Shown in pieces: positions 45,182-54,371 of a stretch of 64,000 bases of DNA; positions within the stretch are counted from its first letter, which is position 1, and the number at the start of each line of letters is the position of its first letter. The DNA lies in assembly GCF_014596465.1 (NCBI RefSeq), contig NZ_MECK01000445.1, positions 1 to 64,000 of the forward strand, read 5' to 3'. The notes under the pieces were generated by a model. The model did not search any database. It was not told the origin of the DNA and saw nothing but the letters and a program-made list of their open reading frames with translations. A program made the position numbers and the translations under genes. This stretch comes from Streptomyces sp. CBMA123. Lineage in GTDB: Bacteria > Actinomycetota > Actinomycetes > Streptomycetales > Streptomycetaceae.

Positions 45182-45928
45182 ATGGGACAGCTGGACGACA
45201 AGACCGCCCTCGTGACCGGGGCCTCCACCGGCATCGGCCTGGCCATCGCCCGCCGGTTCGCCGCCGAGGGGGCCACCGTCTACCTCACCGGCCGCCGAGA
45301 GGCCGAACTGGCCGACGCCGTCGGACAGATCGGCGGCCGCGCCATCGGCATCCGCAGCGACGTATCGCAACTCGACGACCTCGACCGGCTCTTCGCCGAG
45401 ATCACCGAGCGCAGCGGGCGTCTCGACATCGTCGTGGCCAACGCCGGTGTCGGCGCCTTCGGCCCGCTCGGGGCGATCACCGAGGAGGAGTACGAGCGCA
45501 CCACCTCCATCAACTTCAAGGGCACGGTCTTCACCGTACAGAAGGCGCTTCCGCTGCTGTCGGTCGGCGCCTCGGTGATCCTGCTCTCCTCCAGCGCGGC
45601 CCTGCGCGGTGTCCCGGGCCTGGGCATCTACGCCGCCACCAAGGCCGCGATCCGCAGCCTCGCCCGCACCTGGGCCGCCGAACTCGCCGGCCGCGGCATC
45701 CGGGTCAACGCCCTCGCCCCCGGCCCCGTCACAACCCCCGGCGCCGACGAACTGCGGGCCGCCCTCCCGCAGGACGGCCAGGCCGCCGAGCCCGCCGCAC
45801 CGACCCCACTCGGCCGCCCCGGCCACCCCGACGAAGTCGCCGCCACCGCCCTCTACCTGGCCGGAGGCCAGAGCTCCTTCACCACCGGCGCGGAACTGTT
45901 CGTCGACGGCGGCGCCACCCAGCTCTAG
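45182..45928 (+). CDS. SDR-family oxidoreductase
   Basis: 248 aa, with CGGAGAATGCC before the ATG. Classical SDR: TGASTGIG cofactor loop, NAGVGAFG, catalytic Ser in LLSSSAAL, Tyr and Lys in GIYAATKAA, and C-terminal FTTGAELFVDGGATQL. The arginine-rich TGRREAE after strand 2 suggests NADP preference. Substrate unknown. Regulated with the Rrf2 gene. Confidence 0.92.
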   Translation: MGQLDDKTALVTGASTGIGLAIARRFAAEGATVYLTGRREAELADAVGQIGGRAIGIRSDVSQLDDLDRLFAEITERSGRLDIVVANAGVGAFGPLGAITEEEYERTTSINFKGTVFTVQKALPLLSVGASVILLSSSAALRGVPGLGIYAATKAAIRSLARTWAAELAGRGIRVNALAPGPVTTPGADELRAALPQDGQAAEPAAPTPLGRPGHPDEVAATALYLAGGQSSFTTGAELFVDGGATQL

Positions 45929-45938
45929 CCACACGGAT

Positions 45939-45968
45939 CGCCCTCGGCGCAATTCCACGCCGAGGGCG
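45939..45968 (+). terminator. terminator after the SDR gene
   Basis: 11-bp perfect stem (CGCCCTCGGCG and its complement) with an 8-nt loop, starting 10 bases after the stop codon. Confidence 0.7.
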
Positions 45969-46000
45969 ATTCGCTGATGCCTGCTCGGCGCCCCACTGAG

Positions 46001-46056
46001 GGTCATGAGCCGGCGTGTCGCCCGTCACCACCGCCGGGCCCGCAGTGTCACCCCAC
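46001..46056 (+). repeat. 56-bp direct repeat, copy 2
   Basis: Matches 44461-44516 with five mismatches. It encodes the same MSRRxARHHRRAR ending in one frame, so it is a second IS5-type transposase tail. Confidence 0.8.
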
Positions 46057-46098
46057 AATCCCGGGCCGCCGCACCGGCCCGTCCCCTACGGTCGCAGG

Positions 46099-46335
46099 AT
46101 GAGCGAGCAGCCCACCGTCATCCGTCCTCCCGAGACCCTTCTCGACGAGCCCGGGAAGCGGCTGTCCCACGGAGGCGTTCTCGACACGCCGTCAGGGCTG
46201 TTCACCGTCCTCGTCTTCGAACACCCCGGCGCGCCGGCCCACGCCGAGGCGACACCCTCGTGGACCGTCTACCTGACCGAGCCGGGCACCCGGCACGCCG
46301 TACTCGCGCTGCCCACGCGACCAGCCCTGGCGTAG
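46099..46335 (+). CDS. small hypothetical protein
   Basis: 78 aa starting MSEQPTVIRPPETLLDEPGK. It may be cut short: VLALPTRPALA ends abruptly beside transposase debris. No domain recognised. Confidence 0.45.
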   Translation: MSEQPTVIRPPETLLDEPGKRLSHGGVLDTPSGLFTVLVFEHPGAPAHAEATPSWTVYLTEPGTRHAVLALPTRPALA

Positions 46336-46436
46336 GCCAAGGACGTGAGCCGCGCACGTGCCCGGCGGTGCGTCGACGGGCCGCACTCGTGTCTCCGGGT
46401 CGGGACAGCGACCGGAGCGACCGGAGCGACCGAAGT

Positions 46437-46650
46437 TCAGGACCTGCCCGATGAAGGGCCTCCTGGCCGGCGGTCTGCCTCCGTGGCTCCCTCGGCGTAA
46501 CCGGTGGGCTCGTGGTCTGCACGGACGGGAATCACCGTGCGGATGCCGCGCCTGCGCAGGTGGTCGCGGACGGCGCGGGACGAGCAGGCCTTGTCGGCCA
46601 GGACGGCGTCCGGCCTGGTGCGGGGACGGCCCCCCACGTCCCGGCGGCGT
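46437..46650 (-). mobile_element. IS5-family transposase remnant (different from the one at 44254)
   Basis: The minus strand reads RPRTRPDAVLADKACSSRAV and RRRGIRTVIPVRAD, the middle of IS5-type transposases. The next family block, RRGSHGGRPPA, is in another frame, so the copy is frameshifted as well as truncated. Confidence 0.75.
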
Positions 46651-46774
46651 CCCCGGGATGCAGGCGGGCGTCCCGGGACGGGCGGGGACGCACCGGCTGG
46701 TGACACGGGCGGGCCCCGGGCGCGACACTCTGCGTCGCGGATCCCGCACGACGTTTCCCCGAAGGAGCCCCTCC

Positions 46775-47209
46775 ATGCGCCTGACGACCCGCCGTATCGC
46801 GAGCACTGGTGCCGCCATGGCCATAGCCGTGACCGGCCTGCTGCTGGGCGCCGGCGCCTCGCCCGCGTTCGCCGCGACGAGCTGCTACGCCAACAGCTGC
46901 AGCGGACTCAACCCCGCCACCACGACCTGCGCCAACGACGCCCGGACGATCCAGACCTCGTCGTTCGGCGTCGAGCTGCGCTACAGCCCCTCCTGCCGGG
47001 CCACCTGGGCCCGCCGTACGTCCGGCATGAACGGGGTGGGCGACACCATCTCGATCTGGAACTCCTCCTCCGACTTCAATGCCCTGCACGTTCCGGCCGA
47101 CGCCTCCGGGTCGTACTACACGCTCATGGTGAACGACGCCGACATCAAGTCCCGGGCCTGCGACGTCGTGGACAGCTACGGCGGCGTCTCCTGCACGGAC
47201 TGGTTCTGA
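46775..47209 (+). CDS. secreted DUF2690-like protein
   Basis: 144 aa, with GAAGGAG 7 bases before the ATG. Signal peptide ASTGAAMAIAVTGLLLGAGA with cleavage near AFA-ATS. The mature part has the DUF2690 pattern of spaced cysteines: TSCYANSCSGLNPATTTCAN at the start, SPSCRATW in the middle, and CDVVDSYGGVSCTDWF at the end. Small exported actinomycete proteins of unknown function; disulfides are likely. Confidence 0.75.
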   Translation: MRLTTRRIASTGAAMAIAVTGLLLGAGASPAFAATSCYANSCSGLNPATTTCANDARTIQTSSFGVELRYSPSCRATWARRTSGMNGVGDTISIWNSSSDFNALHVPADASGSYYTLMVNDADIKSRACDVVDSYGGVSCTDWF

Positions 47210-47261
47210 CCCCGACCCGCCCGCGCCGACGCCCCGGGAGACCGGCGGCGGCTTCCAGGGG

Positions 47262-47364
47262 GTACTGCGACACGTGGTTGGTTCTCGGTTCGCAGAACAA
47301 GTACACCGGCTCCATGATCGGCTACGACCGCTACGCGGACGGAGAGCGGATCAGCCCGTACTGA
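47262..47364 (+). pseudogene. orphan C-terminal fragment of a secreted-type protein
   Basis: CDTWLVLGSQNKYTGSMIGY and DRYADGERISPY form a plausible C-terminus with no start or upstream domain. It follows the DUF2690 gene and may be the remains of a duplicated or deleted neighbour. Confidence 0.35.
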
Positions 47365-47404
47365 CGCGAAGTCCCAGGGTGTCTCGGACGGGTGCCACCC
47401 TGAG

Positions 47405-47441
47405 TGAGGAGGCGGTGAGGCGTTCACCCACCGCCTCCTCA
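47405..47441. terminator. bidirectional terminator
   Basis: 13-bp perfect stem (TGAGGAGGCGGTG and its complement) with an 11-nt loop, in the gap between convergent transcription from 46775 and 50749. Confidence 0.65.
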
Positions 47442-47458
47442 CTGGAGTGCGGCCCCTG

Positions 47459-50400
47459 TTACCCGGCCAGCCCGGCCAACCCGGCCGGTGCGCGCGGTGC
47501 CCGGAGCAGGGCGGAGAGCGGTGCGTCCTTCTTCGCGTCCAGCGGGGCCGGCGTCCGGGCTGTGGCCGACGGCTTCGGTGCGATCACGCAGTTGGACTTG
47601 CCGGATTCCGCTTCGCCGTTGATGGCGGTGACGCAGAATTCGTAGTTCCAGACGCCGGGGACGAGGTAGGCGATGCCCCGGCTGGTCTCGTTGGTGATGT
47701 ACTCGTCGGCCTTGAACCCGCTGCCGTCGTGCTTGGACCCGCTGCTGTCGTCGACGTTACGGATCCAGACGCGGTAACCGGCGGCCCACACGGACCCGTT
47801 CCATGACAGTTGGACGGTAGTGGCGTCGGTGGAGGTGACCTCCAAACCGCTGGGGGCTGGTGGTGTCCCGGCACCGACGGTGACGGACCGGGCGACGCCC
47901 GGCATTCCGCCACCGGCGGCATTCCACGTGGCCACCGCGACGAGGTAGTGGTGGCCCGGTTTCAACCCGTCGATGTGCGCCGAATGTCCCCTGACCGCGG
48001 TGCTGTTGGTGAACGCTCCGGGGGTGTCCCTGTCCCAGGTGGTGATCTCGTACCGGTCGATCGTGTCGGTGTACGGGCCGGTCGCCGCGTCCCAGGACAC
48101 GTCGACGCCGGTGGCAGTGGCCCGGGTGACGATTCCCTTGGGGGCCGCGGCGGTTTTCGGGTTCGCGACACCACCGACCGTGTGGGACCACTCGGACTTC
48201 CCGTCCTCACCGTTGTCGGTACGGACCTGGTATTCCCACTCCCAGCCGTCGAGGGTCCAGGTGGTGTCGAAGCGGGCCGCTTTGACCGGTGTCTCGTTCC
48301 AGGTGCCGGAGCCCTTGATCCGGTGCCGGACGGTGTATCCGTGGGCGCCGAAGACCGGCTCCCAGTCCAGGGTGATGCCGCTCGGGCCGGAGTCGATCCA
48401 GATCGTGTCCGGCGCGAGCGTCGGCCGGTCCGGGATGTGGGTGGGGATGTCGATCAGCTGGCTGCCGAGACCGTAGCTGGTGTGCAAGGTGCGCACGAAG
48501 GCCTGGGCGATCTGGTACTCGCCCAGGGCGTTGGGGTGCAGCCCGTCGTAGCCGGCAGGGCAGTCATGCGTGTCGCAGCTGTAGTTGCCGGCCCAGTCGA
48601 CCAGGGCCACGCGGGACTTGTCGTTGCTCCACGACGGGATCGCGGCCGCGAGCATGCTGTTGTACGTGGTGGTGTTGACGGGCAGGTCGTCCCGGCCGCC
48701 GATGGACGTGCGCTGGGGAACGTTGGCCAGGGCGAAGTTGAGGTCCGGTTTGGCGGCGCGGGCCTGGTCGACCAGCGTCCGCATACTGTCCAGCGTGCCT
48801 TCCGGGCCGCTGACGAACCAGCCCATGTCGTTGAAGCCGAGCCCGACCAGGAGCAGGTCGGGCTGGTACTTCGCCACCTGCTCGGCGATCAGCGTCTTGT
48901 CCTGCGCCGCCTGCCGGCCCCAGACCGAGAAGTGGTGGGAGTCGAAGTCCTTCGCGACCCCGGGGGCATACGCGCCCGAGGTGACGGGAGCGCTCTGAGC
49001 CGGTGGCGGGGCTTCCCCCTGCAACGGCGGCACGGGCGGGGGCTTGGGGGATTCCTGAGGACGGGTTCCCTGGTACGGACCGACGAAGTCGACGTCGATG
49101 TGCTCCTTCTTGAACCATTCCCACAGGCGGTAGCGCCAGGTCCAGTCGCCTTCGTAGCCCTGGCTCATCGAATCGCCCACCACCATCACCTTCAGTGGCA
49201 CCCTGGACTCGTCGGTGCCGCCGTCGCCGGCTCGTGGTTCCGCGACCCAGTCCATGACGAGGGCCCAGCGGATGGCGTCCTGGAACGCCTCGGCGATCTT
49301 CTTGTTGCCGGAGTCGTTCGGCGTCAGGCCGTCACCGGACAGGTCCTCGGTGGTCAGGGCGCCGGTGTCGGCCAGGACGACGTGCCGTCCCGCGCTCTGC
49401 CAGGCGCCGACCATCTCGCGGATCTCGGCGTTGTAGGCGGTGATCCGGGCCTGGACGGCGGGGTCGGTCGCGGGACCCAGGGTGGCGAGTGCCACGACCG
49501 TGCCCGGGTTGTCCTTCTCGATCTGGTCGACCAGGTCCTTCAGCCGCTGCGCGGCGCCGTCCTGCTTGCCGTCCCGCATGTCGTACGTGCCGGCCTGCAG
49601 CGTCACGATGTTGGGCCGGTACTTCGGCAGGGCGGTCGTGGACCGCTTGGCGATGTCGCTGATCTGCTCGCCGGGAGCGCCCTCGTAGGCCGGGTCCCCC
49701 TTCTGCCCCGTGGAGCCGGAGCCGACGAAGTCCACCGGAACGTCCCGCTTCTTGGAGACGAGCGAGATCAGGGCATAGAGCGAGCCGGCCAGGGTGGCGC
49801 CGTAGCCGATCTTCGCGGTGGTGCCGAAGGTCGAGTCGCCCAGCGGCATCACCTTCAGCTCCGGCGGTTCCGCCGCCGCGCGCATGCCGTTCCACCACAC
49901 GGGGTAGTGGTCGCTGCTGCCGCCGTTCATACGGCTCGCGGTGGCGTCGCCGGGGTTCCCGTCGGAACTGACGAAGTAGTCCAGTTCGTTTCCGCTCTGG
50001 TGGGTGGGAAGTCTGGAGTTGTAGACGCGGGCGCCGATCGGGAAGGTGCCGCGGCGTTGCAGCGTCCGCGGGTCGATGTTGAAATCGCCGCCGGCCGTCC
50101 AGCGGTACTGCGCGCCCCAGGAGCGGACGGAGTCGCGGATCGCCGTCAGCAGGGTGTTGGAGTCACCGCCGCCGCCCGACAGGCCGTGCACGTTGAAGTA
50201 CCAGTCGTCTCCGAACCGGACGCCCAGCGCGGCCCGGCCCCGCTCGATCGGGTTGGTGACGACGCGTACCTCGTCGGGCTGGTCATGGGTGATGGTCGCC
50301 AGGTTCACCCGGCCGCCTTGGCCCCGGCCGCCGTTGTCGTCGGTCTGGATGAAGAAGACGTGGTACGGGCTGGGCTGCAGCCGGCTGCTGAACGGTTGCC

Positions 50401-50749
50401 AGGCCGAGTGCCGGACGGTGTCACCGTCCGCGGTGGTGACGTCCGGCTGTTGGGTGGCGTGGCTCGGGCCCTGGGGCCCGGCTTCCTGGATCAGGACGAT
50501 CTCGGCGGACCTGGCGTAGCCCTGGACCTGCGAGGACCACTTGCTGGCCGTCGCGTCGCCCTCGCCCTGGATGTTGTTGGTGATGATCGACGTCTGCCGT
50601 AACGGCGCCGCGGCGGCGGGGGAAGCTCCTGGTACCACGACGAGTGCCGTACCCAGAATCGACAGTGTCACCAGTGCCACCCTGGGTCTGGTCACCAGAC
50701 GCAGCCGGGCCAGTGCACCGGTGAGGTGTTCCTTTAATAAGTTCACCAC
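47459..50749 (-). CDS. secreted CdtB-like nuclease - SGNH - SGNH - FN3 protein
   Basis: 1096 aa from GTG 50749; a GTG at 50695 is possible and would leave a shorter signal peptide. Signal helix PRVALVTLSILGTALVVVPG. Then a DNase I/EEP domain of cytolethal distending toxin B type: NNIQGEGDATASKW, QEAG, VHGLSGGGGDS, GGDFNIDP, NELDYFV, SSDHYPVWW. SGNH domain 1 (from about 295) has GDS but GTYD in place of GxND and DGLTPND in place of DGxHPN, so it has lost its Asn and His. SGNH domain 2 (from about 525) has GDS, GFNDMG and DGLHPN intact. Three FN3-like domains (about 785-1070) end the protein. Likely exported; substrate unknown. If the upstream start is used, codons 4 and 5 are TTA TTA. Confidence 0.85.
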   Translation of the reverse strand: MVNLLKEHLTGALARLRLVTRPRVALVTLSILGTALVVVPGASPAAAAPLRQTSIITNNIQGEGDATASKWSSQVQGYARSAEIVLIQEAGPQGPSHATQQPDVTTADGDTVRHSAWQPFSSRLQPSPYHVFFIQTDDNGGRGQGGRVNLATITHDQPDEVRVVTNPIERGRAALGVRFGDDWYFNVHGLSGGGGDSNTLLTAIRDSVRSWGAQYRWTAGGDFNIDPRTLQRRGTFPIGARVYNSRLPTHQSGNELDYFVSSDGNPGDATASRMNGGSSDHYPVWWNGMRAAAEPPELKVMPLGDSTFGTTAKIGYGATLAGSLYALISLVSKKRDVPVDFVGSGSTGQKGDPAYEGAPGEQISDIAKRSTTALPKYRPNIVTLQAGTYDMRDGKQDGAAQRLKDLVDQIEKDNPGTVVALATLGPATDPAVQARITAYNAEIREMVGAWQSAGRHVVLADTGALTTEDLSGDGLTPNDSGNKKIAEAFQDAIRWALVMDWVAEPRAGDGGTDESRVPLKVMVVGDSMSQGYEGDWTWRYRLWEWFKKEHIDVDFVGPYQGTRPQESPKPPPVPPLQGEAPPPAQSAPVTSGAYAPGVAKDFDSHHFSVWGRQAAQDKTLIAEQVAKYQPDLLLVGLGFNDMGWFVSGPEGTLDSMRTLVDQARAAKPDLNFALANVPQRTSIGGRDDLPVNTTTYNSMLAAAIPSWSNDKSRVALVDWAGNYSCDTHDCPAGYDGLHPNALGEYQIAQAFVRTLHTSYGLGSQLIDIPTHIPDRPTLAPDTIWIDSGPSGITLDWEPVFGAHGYTVRHRIKGSGTWNETPVKAARFDTTWTLDGWEWEYQVRTDNGEDGKSEWSHTVGGVANPKTAAAPKGIVTRATATGVDVSWDAATGPYTDTIDRYEITTWDRDTPGAFTNSTAVRGHSAHIDGLKPGHHYLVAVATWNAAGGGMPGVARSVTVGAGTPPAPSGLEVTSTDATTVQLSWNGSVWAAGYRVWIRNVDDSSGSKHDGSGFKADEYITNETSRGIAYLVPGVWNYEFCVTAINGEAESGKSNCVIAPKPSATARTPAPLDAKKDAPLSALLRAPRAPAGLAGLAG

Positions 50750-50956
50750 GGCAAGGTTACCGTCCGTATTCCCCGCCGCAGGCGGCCTGCTCCAGTGGGC
50801 AGGCGGCGGGATCGGCTGAGCCTGATTTTTGCTGACCTGGCAACAAGTCTGGTGGCTTCGTCGCCGGTTCTGCAGGATGGGCGGAGGCAAGCGGCCGCCC
50901 GATGCGGTGGACGCTACCTTGATCGCACAGCGGTCCCATGGTTCAGGAGGAGACGC

Positions 50957-51937
50957 ATGTCGCAGCAGGCCGTAGAGATCACGCACCGGGTGGTTGCGTC
51001 GCCGGGCGGCCGGATCCACCTCGCGGAGCAGGGCGCCGGGCCTCTGGTGCTGCTGGTCCACGGGTTCCCCGAATCCTGGTACTCCTGGCGCCACCAGCTG
51101 CCGGTGATCGCGGCCGCGGGATTCCGCGCGGTCGCCGTCGACGTCCGCGGCTACGGCCGCTCATCCAGGCCGGCCGCCACGGACGCCTACCGGATGCTCG
51201 ACCTGGTCGCGGACAACGTGGCGGTGGTGCACGCGCTGGGCGAGGAGTCGGCGGTGATCATCGGCCACGACTGGGGCGCGGCCATCGCCGCCAACTCGGC
51301 CCTGCTGCACCCGGAGGTCTTCCGCGCGGTGGGCCTGCTGAGCGTTCCCTACACCCCGCCCGGCGGCCCCCGTCCCAGCGACGTCTTCGCCAGTCTCGGC
51401 GGGGACGACGAGCTCTAGGTCTCCTACTTCCAGGAGCCGGGCCGCGCCGAGGACGACATCGAACCCGACGTCCGCGGCTGGCTCGCAGGCTTCTACGCCG
51501 CCTTCTCCGCCGACACCATGCCCGCACCCGGAGCCCCCGATCCGCACTTCGTCGGCGTCGGCGCAACGCTGCGCGACCGGTTCCCCGCCGGCCCGCTACC
51601 GGCCTGGCTCGACCAGCGGGACCTCGACGTCTACGCCGGGGAGTTCGAACGCACCGGCCTGACCGGAGCGCTCAACCGCTACCGGAACATGGACCGCGAC
51701 TGGGCGGACCTCGCCGCCCACGCCGGCGCCCCCATCACCCAGCCGTCCCTGTTCGTCGGTGGCAGCCTGGACGCCTCCACGACCTGGCTGGCCGACGCGA
51801 TCGAGGCGTTCCCGGTCACCCTGCCGGGCCTGCGTTCCTGTCACCTGCTCGACGGCTGCGGCCACTGGATCCAGCAGGAACGCCCCACCGAGGTCAACCG
51901 GATCCTGACCGACTGGCTCGCCGACCTGCCCGCCTGA
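50957..51937 (+). pseudogene. epoxide-hydrolase-like alpha/beta hydrolase with one in-frame stop
   Basis: ATG 50957 has AGGAGGAG upstream. The first half includes HGFPESWYSWRHQLP and the nucleophile GHDWGAAIA. At 51416-51418 a TAG interrupts the frame where relatives read GDDEFYVSYFQEPG (here DDEL-stop-VSYFQEPG). The same frame then continues to a normal end with the catalytic His in DGCGHWIQQE. Both halves are otherwise intact and no bases are lost, so this is a recent nonsense mutation, a sequencing error, or a readthrough site. The first half alone (153 aa) would be inactive. Confidence 0.8.
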
Positions 51938-52140
51938 GGCCCGTCACGCAACCGCCGGGAGCCTGCTGGGCCGCTCGAACGCTCCTCCGCCGAGGCCCGT
52001 GCGACCGGGCGGGACTCGTGGTCGGCCCCACCCTGTCGCGGTCGGGGGGGGCCGATCGATCAGCACATGGCACATGAGCAACGGACACCGCCCCGACCGC
52101 GCGCGGCGCCTGCGGCCGGTGTCCGAGCCGTGCGGCCGGC

Positions 52141-52911
52141 TCACACGACGACGCGGGGCTGTCCGTTCGAGGCGCTGAGGCCGCCGTCGACCGGGAGTTG
52201 AATGCCGGTCACGTAGCGGGCGTCCGGACCGGCGAGGAAGGCGACCACCGAGGCGATCTCCGCGGGCGAAGCGACCCGGCCCAGCGGGATGCGCTCCGCG
52301 AAGGCCTTGACCACCGGCGCCTGGGCGCTCAGGCCGCCCGTGATGCCGGTACCCAGGGTGAATCCCGGGTGGACCGCGTTGACGCGCACCTCCGGGGCGT
52401 GGTCCAGCGCCATCGCGCGGGTCAGGTTGACCACCGCGCCCTTGGCCGCGTTGTAGGCGGCCATGCCGTAGTCGCCGCCCAGACCGCCCGTGGAGCCCAC
52501 GTTGACGATCGCGCCGCGCGCGGCCCGCAACAGCCCGAGCGCGGCACGGCTGGCGTAGAAGACCGCGTCCAGGTTGAGCGCCATCGCGGCCCGCCAAGCC
52601 TCGGGGGCCACCGTGTCGACGGCGCCGAACGCGGGCGCACCCGCGTTGTTGACCAGGACGTCCAGCCGTCCCAGTTCCGCCGCGACCGAGGCGAACAGCG
52701 CCTCGACCTGGTCGGGCACGGTGAGGTCGGCGGTCCGCGTCAGGACCTCGGCGCCCGGGGGCGCCTCGGCCGCCGTCCGGTCGAGCTTGTCCCGACTGCG
52801 CCCGACCAGGACGACCTTCGCGCCCTCGGCGGCGAAGCGGTGTGCGATCGCCGCGCCGATCCCCGACCCGGCCCCGGTCACCACCACGACCCGCCCGGCC
52901 TCTGAACCCAT
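52141..52911 (-). CDS. SDR-family oxidoreductase
   Basis: 256 aa. ATG 52911 was preferred to the GTG one codon upstream because GAGGAGG then lies at better spacing. TGAGSGIG loop, NNAGAPAFG, catalytic Ser in VGSTGGLGG, Tyr/Lys in AAYNAAKGA, and C-terminal RYVTGIQLPVDGGLSAS. LVGRSRDKL suggests NADP. Divergent from the AraC gene (162 bases between starts), which probably controls it. Confidence 0.92.
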   Translation of the reverse strand: MGSEAGRVVVVTGAGSGIGAAIAHRFAAEGAKVVLVGRSRDKLDRTAAEAPPGAEVLTRTADLTVPDQVEALFASVAAELGRLDVLVNNAGAPAFGAVDTVAPEAWRAAMALNLDAVFYASRAALGLLRAARGAIVNVGSTGGLGGDYGMAAYNAAKGAVVNLTRAMALDHAPEVRVNAVHPGFTLGTGITGGLSAQAPVVKAFAERIPLGRVASPAEIASVVAFLAGPDARYVTGIQLPVDGGLSASNGQPRVVV

Positions 52912-53073
52912 CACGTCCTCCTCGGCGCAGCGTTCGCGAATCCGGCCGTCGCGGCGGGACGCGCGTCAGGAATCCGTCCTGTCCGGCACCACCCACCCTA
53001 GGAACGGCGTGGCCCCGTACGCTTGAACTCCAGTGCCACGTCGACGGGACTTCAGCGCCAGACGGGAGGCGAG

Positions 53074-54075
53074 ATGGCGGTGTCGGGGTCGAGCGGCTCG
53101 GCCGGCGGAAGGACCTTCGCGGTCGACGTCAGAGCCTCCAGCGCCCCCGGGCAAGGCTACGACCGGTTCCGGCACGGCTGGGAGGACCAGATCGGCGGCC
53201 CCTACCCCGCGCCCGCCTTCACACCCGGAGCCACCGGGGACTTCAGGATCAGCGCCCGCGCCGTCCTGGCCCACGAGTCGGTACTCGCGGACGTCCGCAG
53301 CGAGTCCCTGATCGGCACCAACGGCAGTGCCCTCGACCAGGGGGACGACCTGCTGCTGCTGCACGCGGTGACGAGCAACGCCTGGGAGTTCACCCGACAG
53401 CAGAGCGGCCGACTCACCGTCCCCGCAGGCGGCTTCGCACTCCAGCGCAGCGGGCCACCGACCTTCGAAGCAGCCCGGCGCGCCAGGGCGACGGTGGTCA
53501 TCCTGCCCGCCCGCACGCTCGGTCCGCTGATCGGCGACCGGCTGATCACCGGCTCCTCGGCCGCGCCCGAGGCACGGCTGCTCCTGGGCCACGTCCGGCT
53601 CGTAGCGCGCAGCGCCCCCGACCTCTCCCCGAACGGCGCGCAGGCCGCCCACCTGGCCCTGGTCGAACTGATCCGGGGCGTGCTGCGACAGCAACCCGAT
53701 GCCACCGAGGCCGCCCACGCTCCCGCCCTGGCGCAGGCCGCCAGGGACCTCGCGGACACCCGGCTCGCCGACCCGGAGCTCTCGCCCGCCCTGCTCGCCA
53801 GGGAACTCAATGTTTCGGTCCGGACCTTGCACCGGGCCTTCGCCGGTGCCGAGGAGACCGTCGCCGGATACATCCGCCGCCGCAGGCTCGAACACGCCCG
53901 AAGTGCGCTCCTGTTGGCGACCGGTCGGCCGAGCATCTCCGAGCTCGCCGCGTACTGGCAGTTCGCCGACAGCAGCCATTTCAGCCGGGCGTTCAAGCGC
54001 CACTACGGCCAGAGCCCGGCCGAGTTCGCCCGCGCGTCGGGGAGCCGCCCCGTACCGGACCGGCCTCCCGCGTGA
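53074..54075 (+). CDS. AraC-family regulator
   Basis: 333 aa from ATG 53074 with GGGAGG upstream; the frame is open to 53023 without a ribosome site. Residues 20-190 match the AraC-binding-like sensor domain (YDRFRHGWEDQIGGPY; GRLTVPAGGFALQRSG). The double HTH is at about 225-325 (LLARELNVSVRTLHRAFAGA; WQFADSSHFSRAFKRHYGQS, PAEF). Likely controls the divergent SDR gene. Confidence 0.9.
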   Translation: MAVSGSSGSAGGRTFAVDVRASSAPGQGYDRFRHGWEDQIGGPYPAPAFTPGATGDFRISARAVLAHESVLADVRSESLIGTNGSALDQGDDLLLLHAVTSNAWEFTRQQSGRLTVPAGGFALQRSGPPTFEAARRARATVVILPARTLGPLIGDRLITGSSAAPEARLLLGHVRLVARSAPDLSPNGAQAAHLALVELIRGVLRQQPDATEAAHAPALAQAARDLADTRLADPELSPALLARELNVSVRTLHRAFAGAEETVAGYIRRRRLEHARSALLLATGRPSISELAAYWQFADSSHFSRAFKRHYGQSPAEFARASGSRPVPDRPPA

Positions 54076-54371
54076 CGGAGCGGGGGCATCGGGACGTCAC
54101 TGTGCAACCCCGCAGTGAGCCGAAGGGGTGGGGTCACGTCCACGACTTCGGCCCAGCGGATCAGCACGCGCACCAGCTCCTGGCTGACTTTCGCTCGTCA
54201 TCGAACGCCGCTGCCGGGCTCTGACCTGAGGATGTCGCTGCAGCCGGCGTCCACCCACGCCTTGGTCGGAGCTGACGCGGGGCCGGTGGCGCTCGACATC
54301 GGCCCTGGTCTCGGCCTGGTGGACAGGCCGACAGCGCCGGGCTCCGCCCGTGGAGCGGGGGCCGCCGTCGG

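Noticed and set aside
47810..50602. 930-codon plus-strand frame opposite the CdtB-SGNH gene.
   Set aside because: No recognisable domain; the minus strand carries all catalytic motifs.
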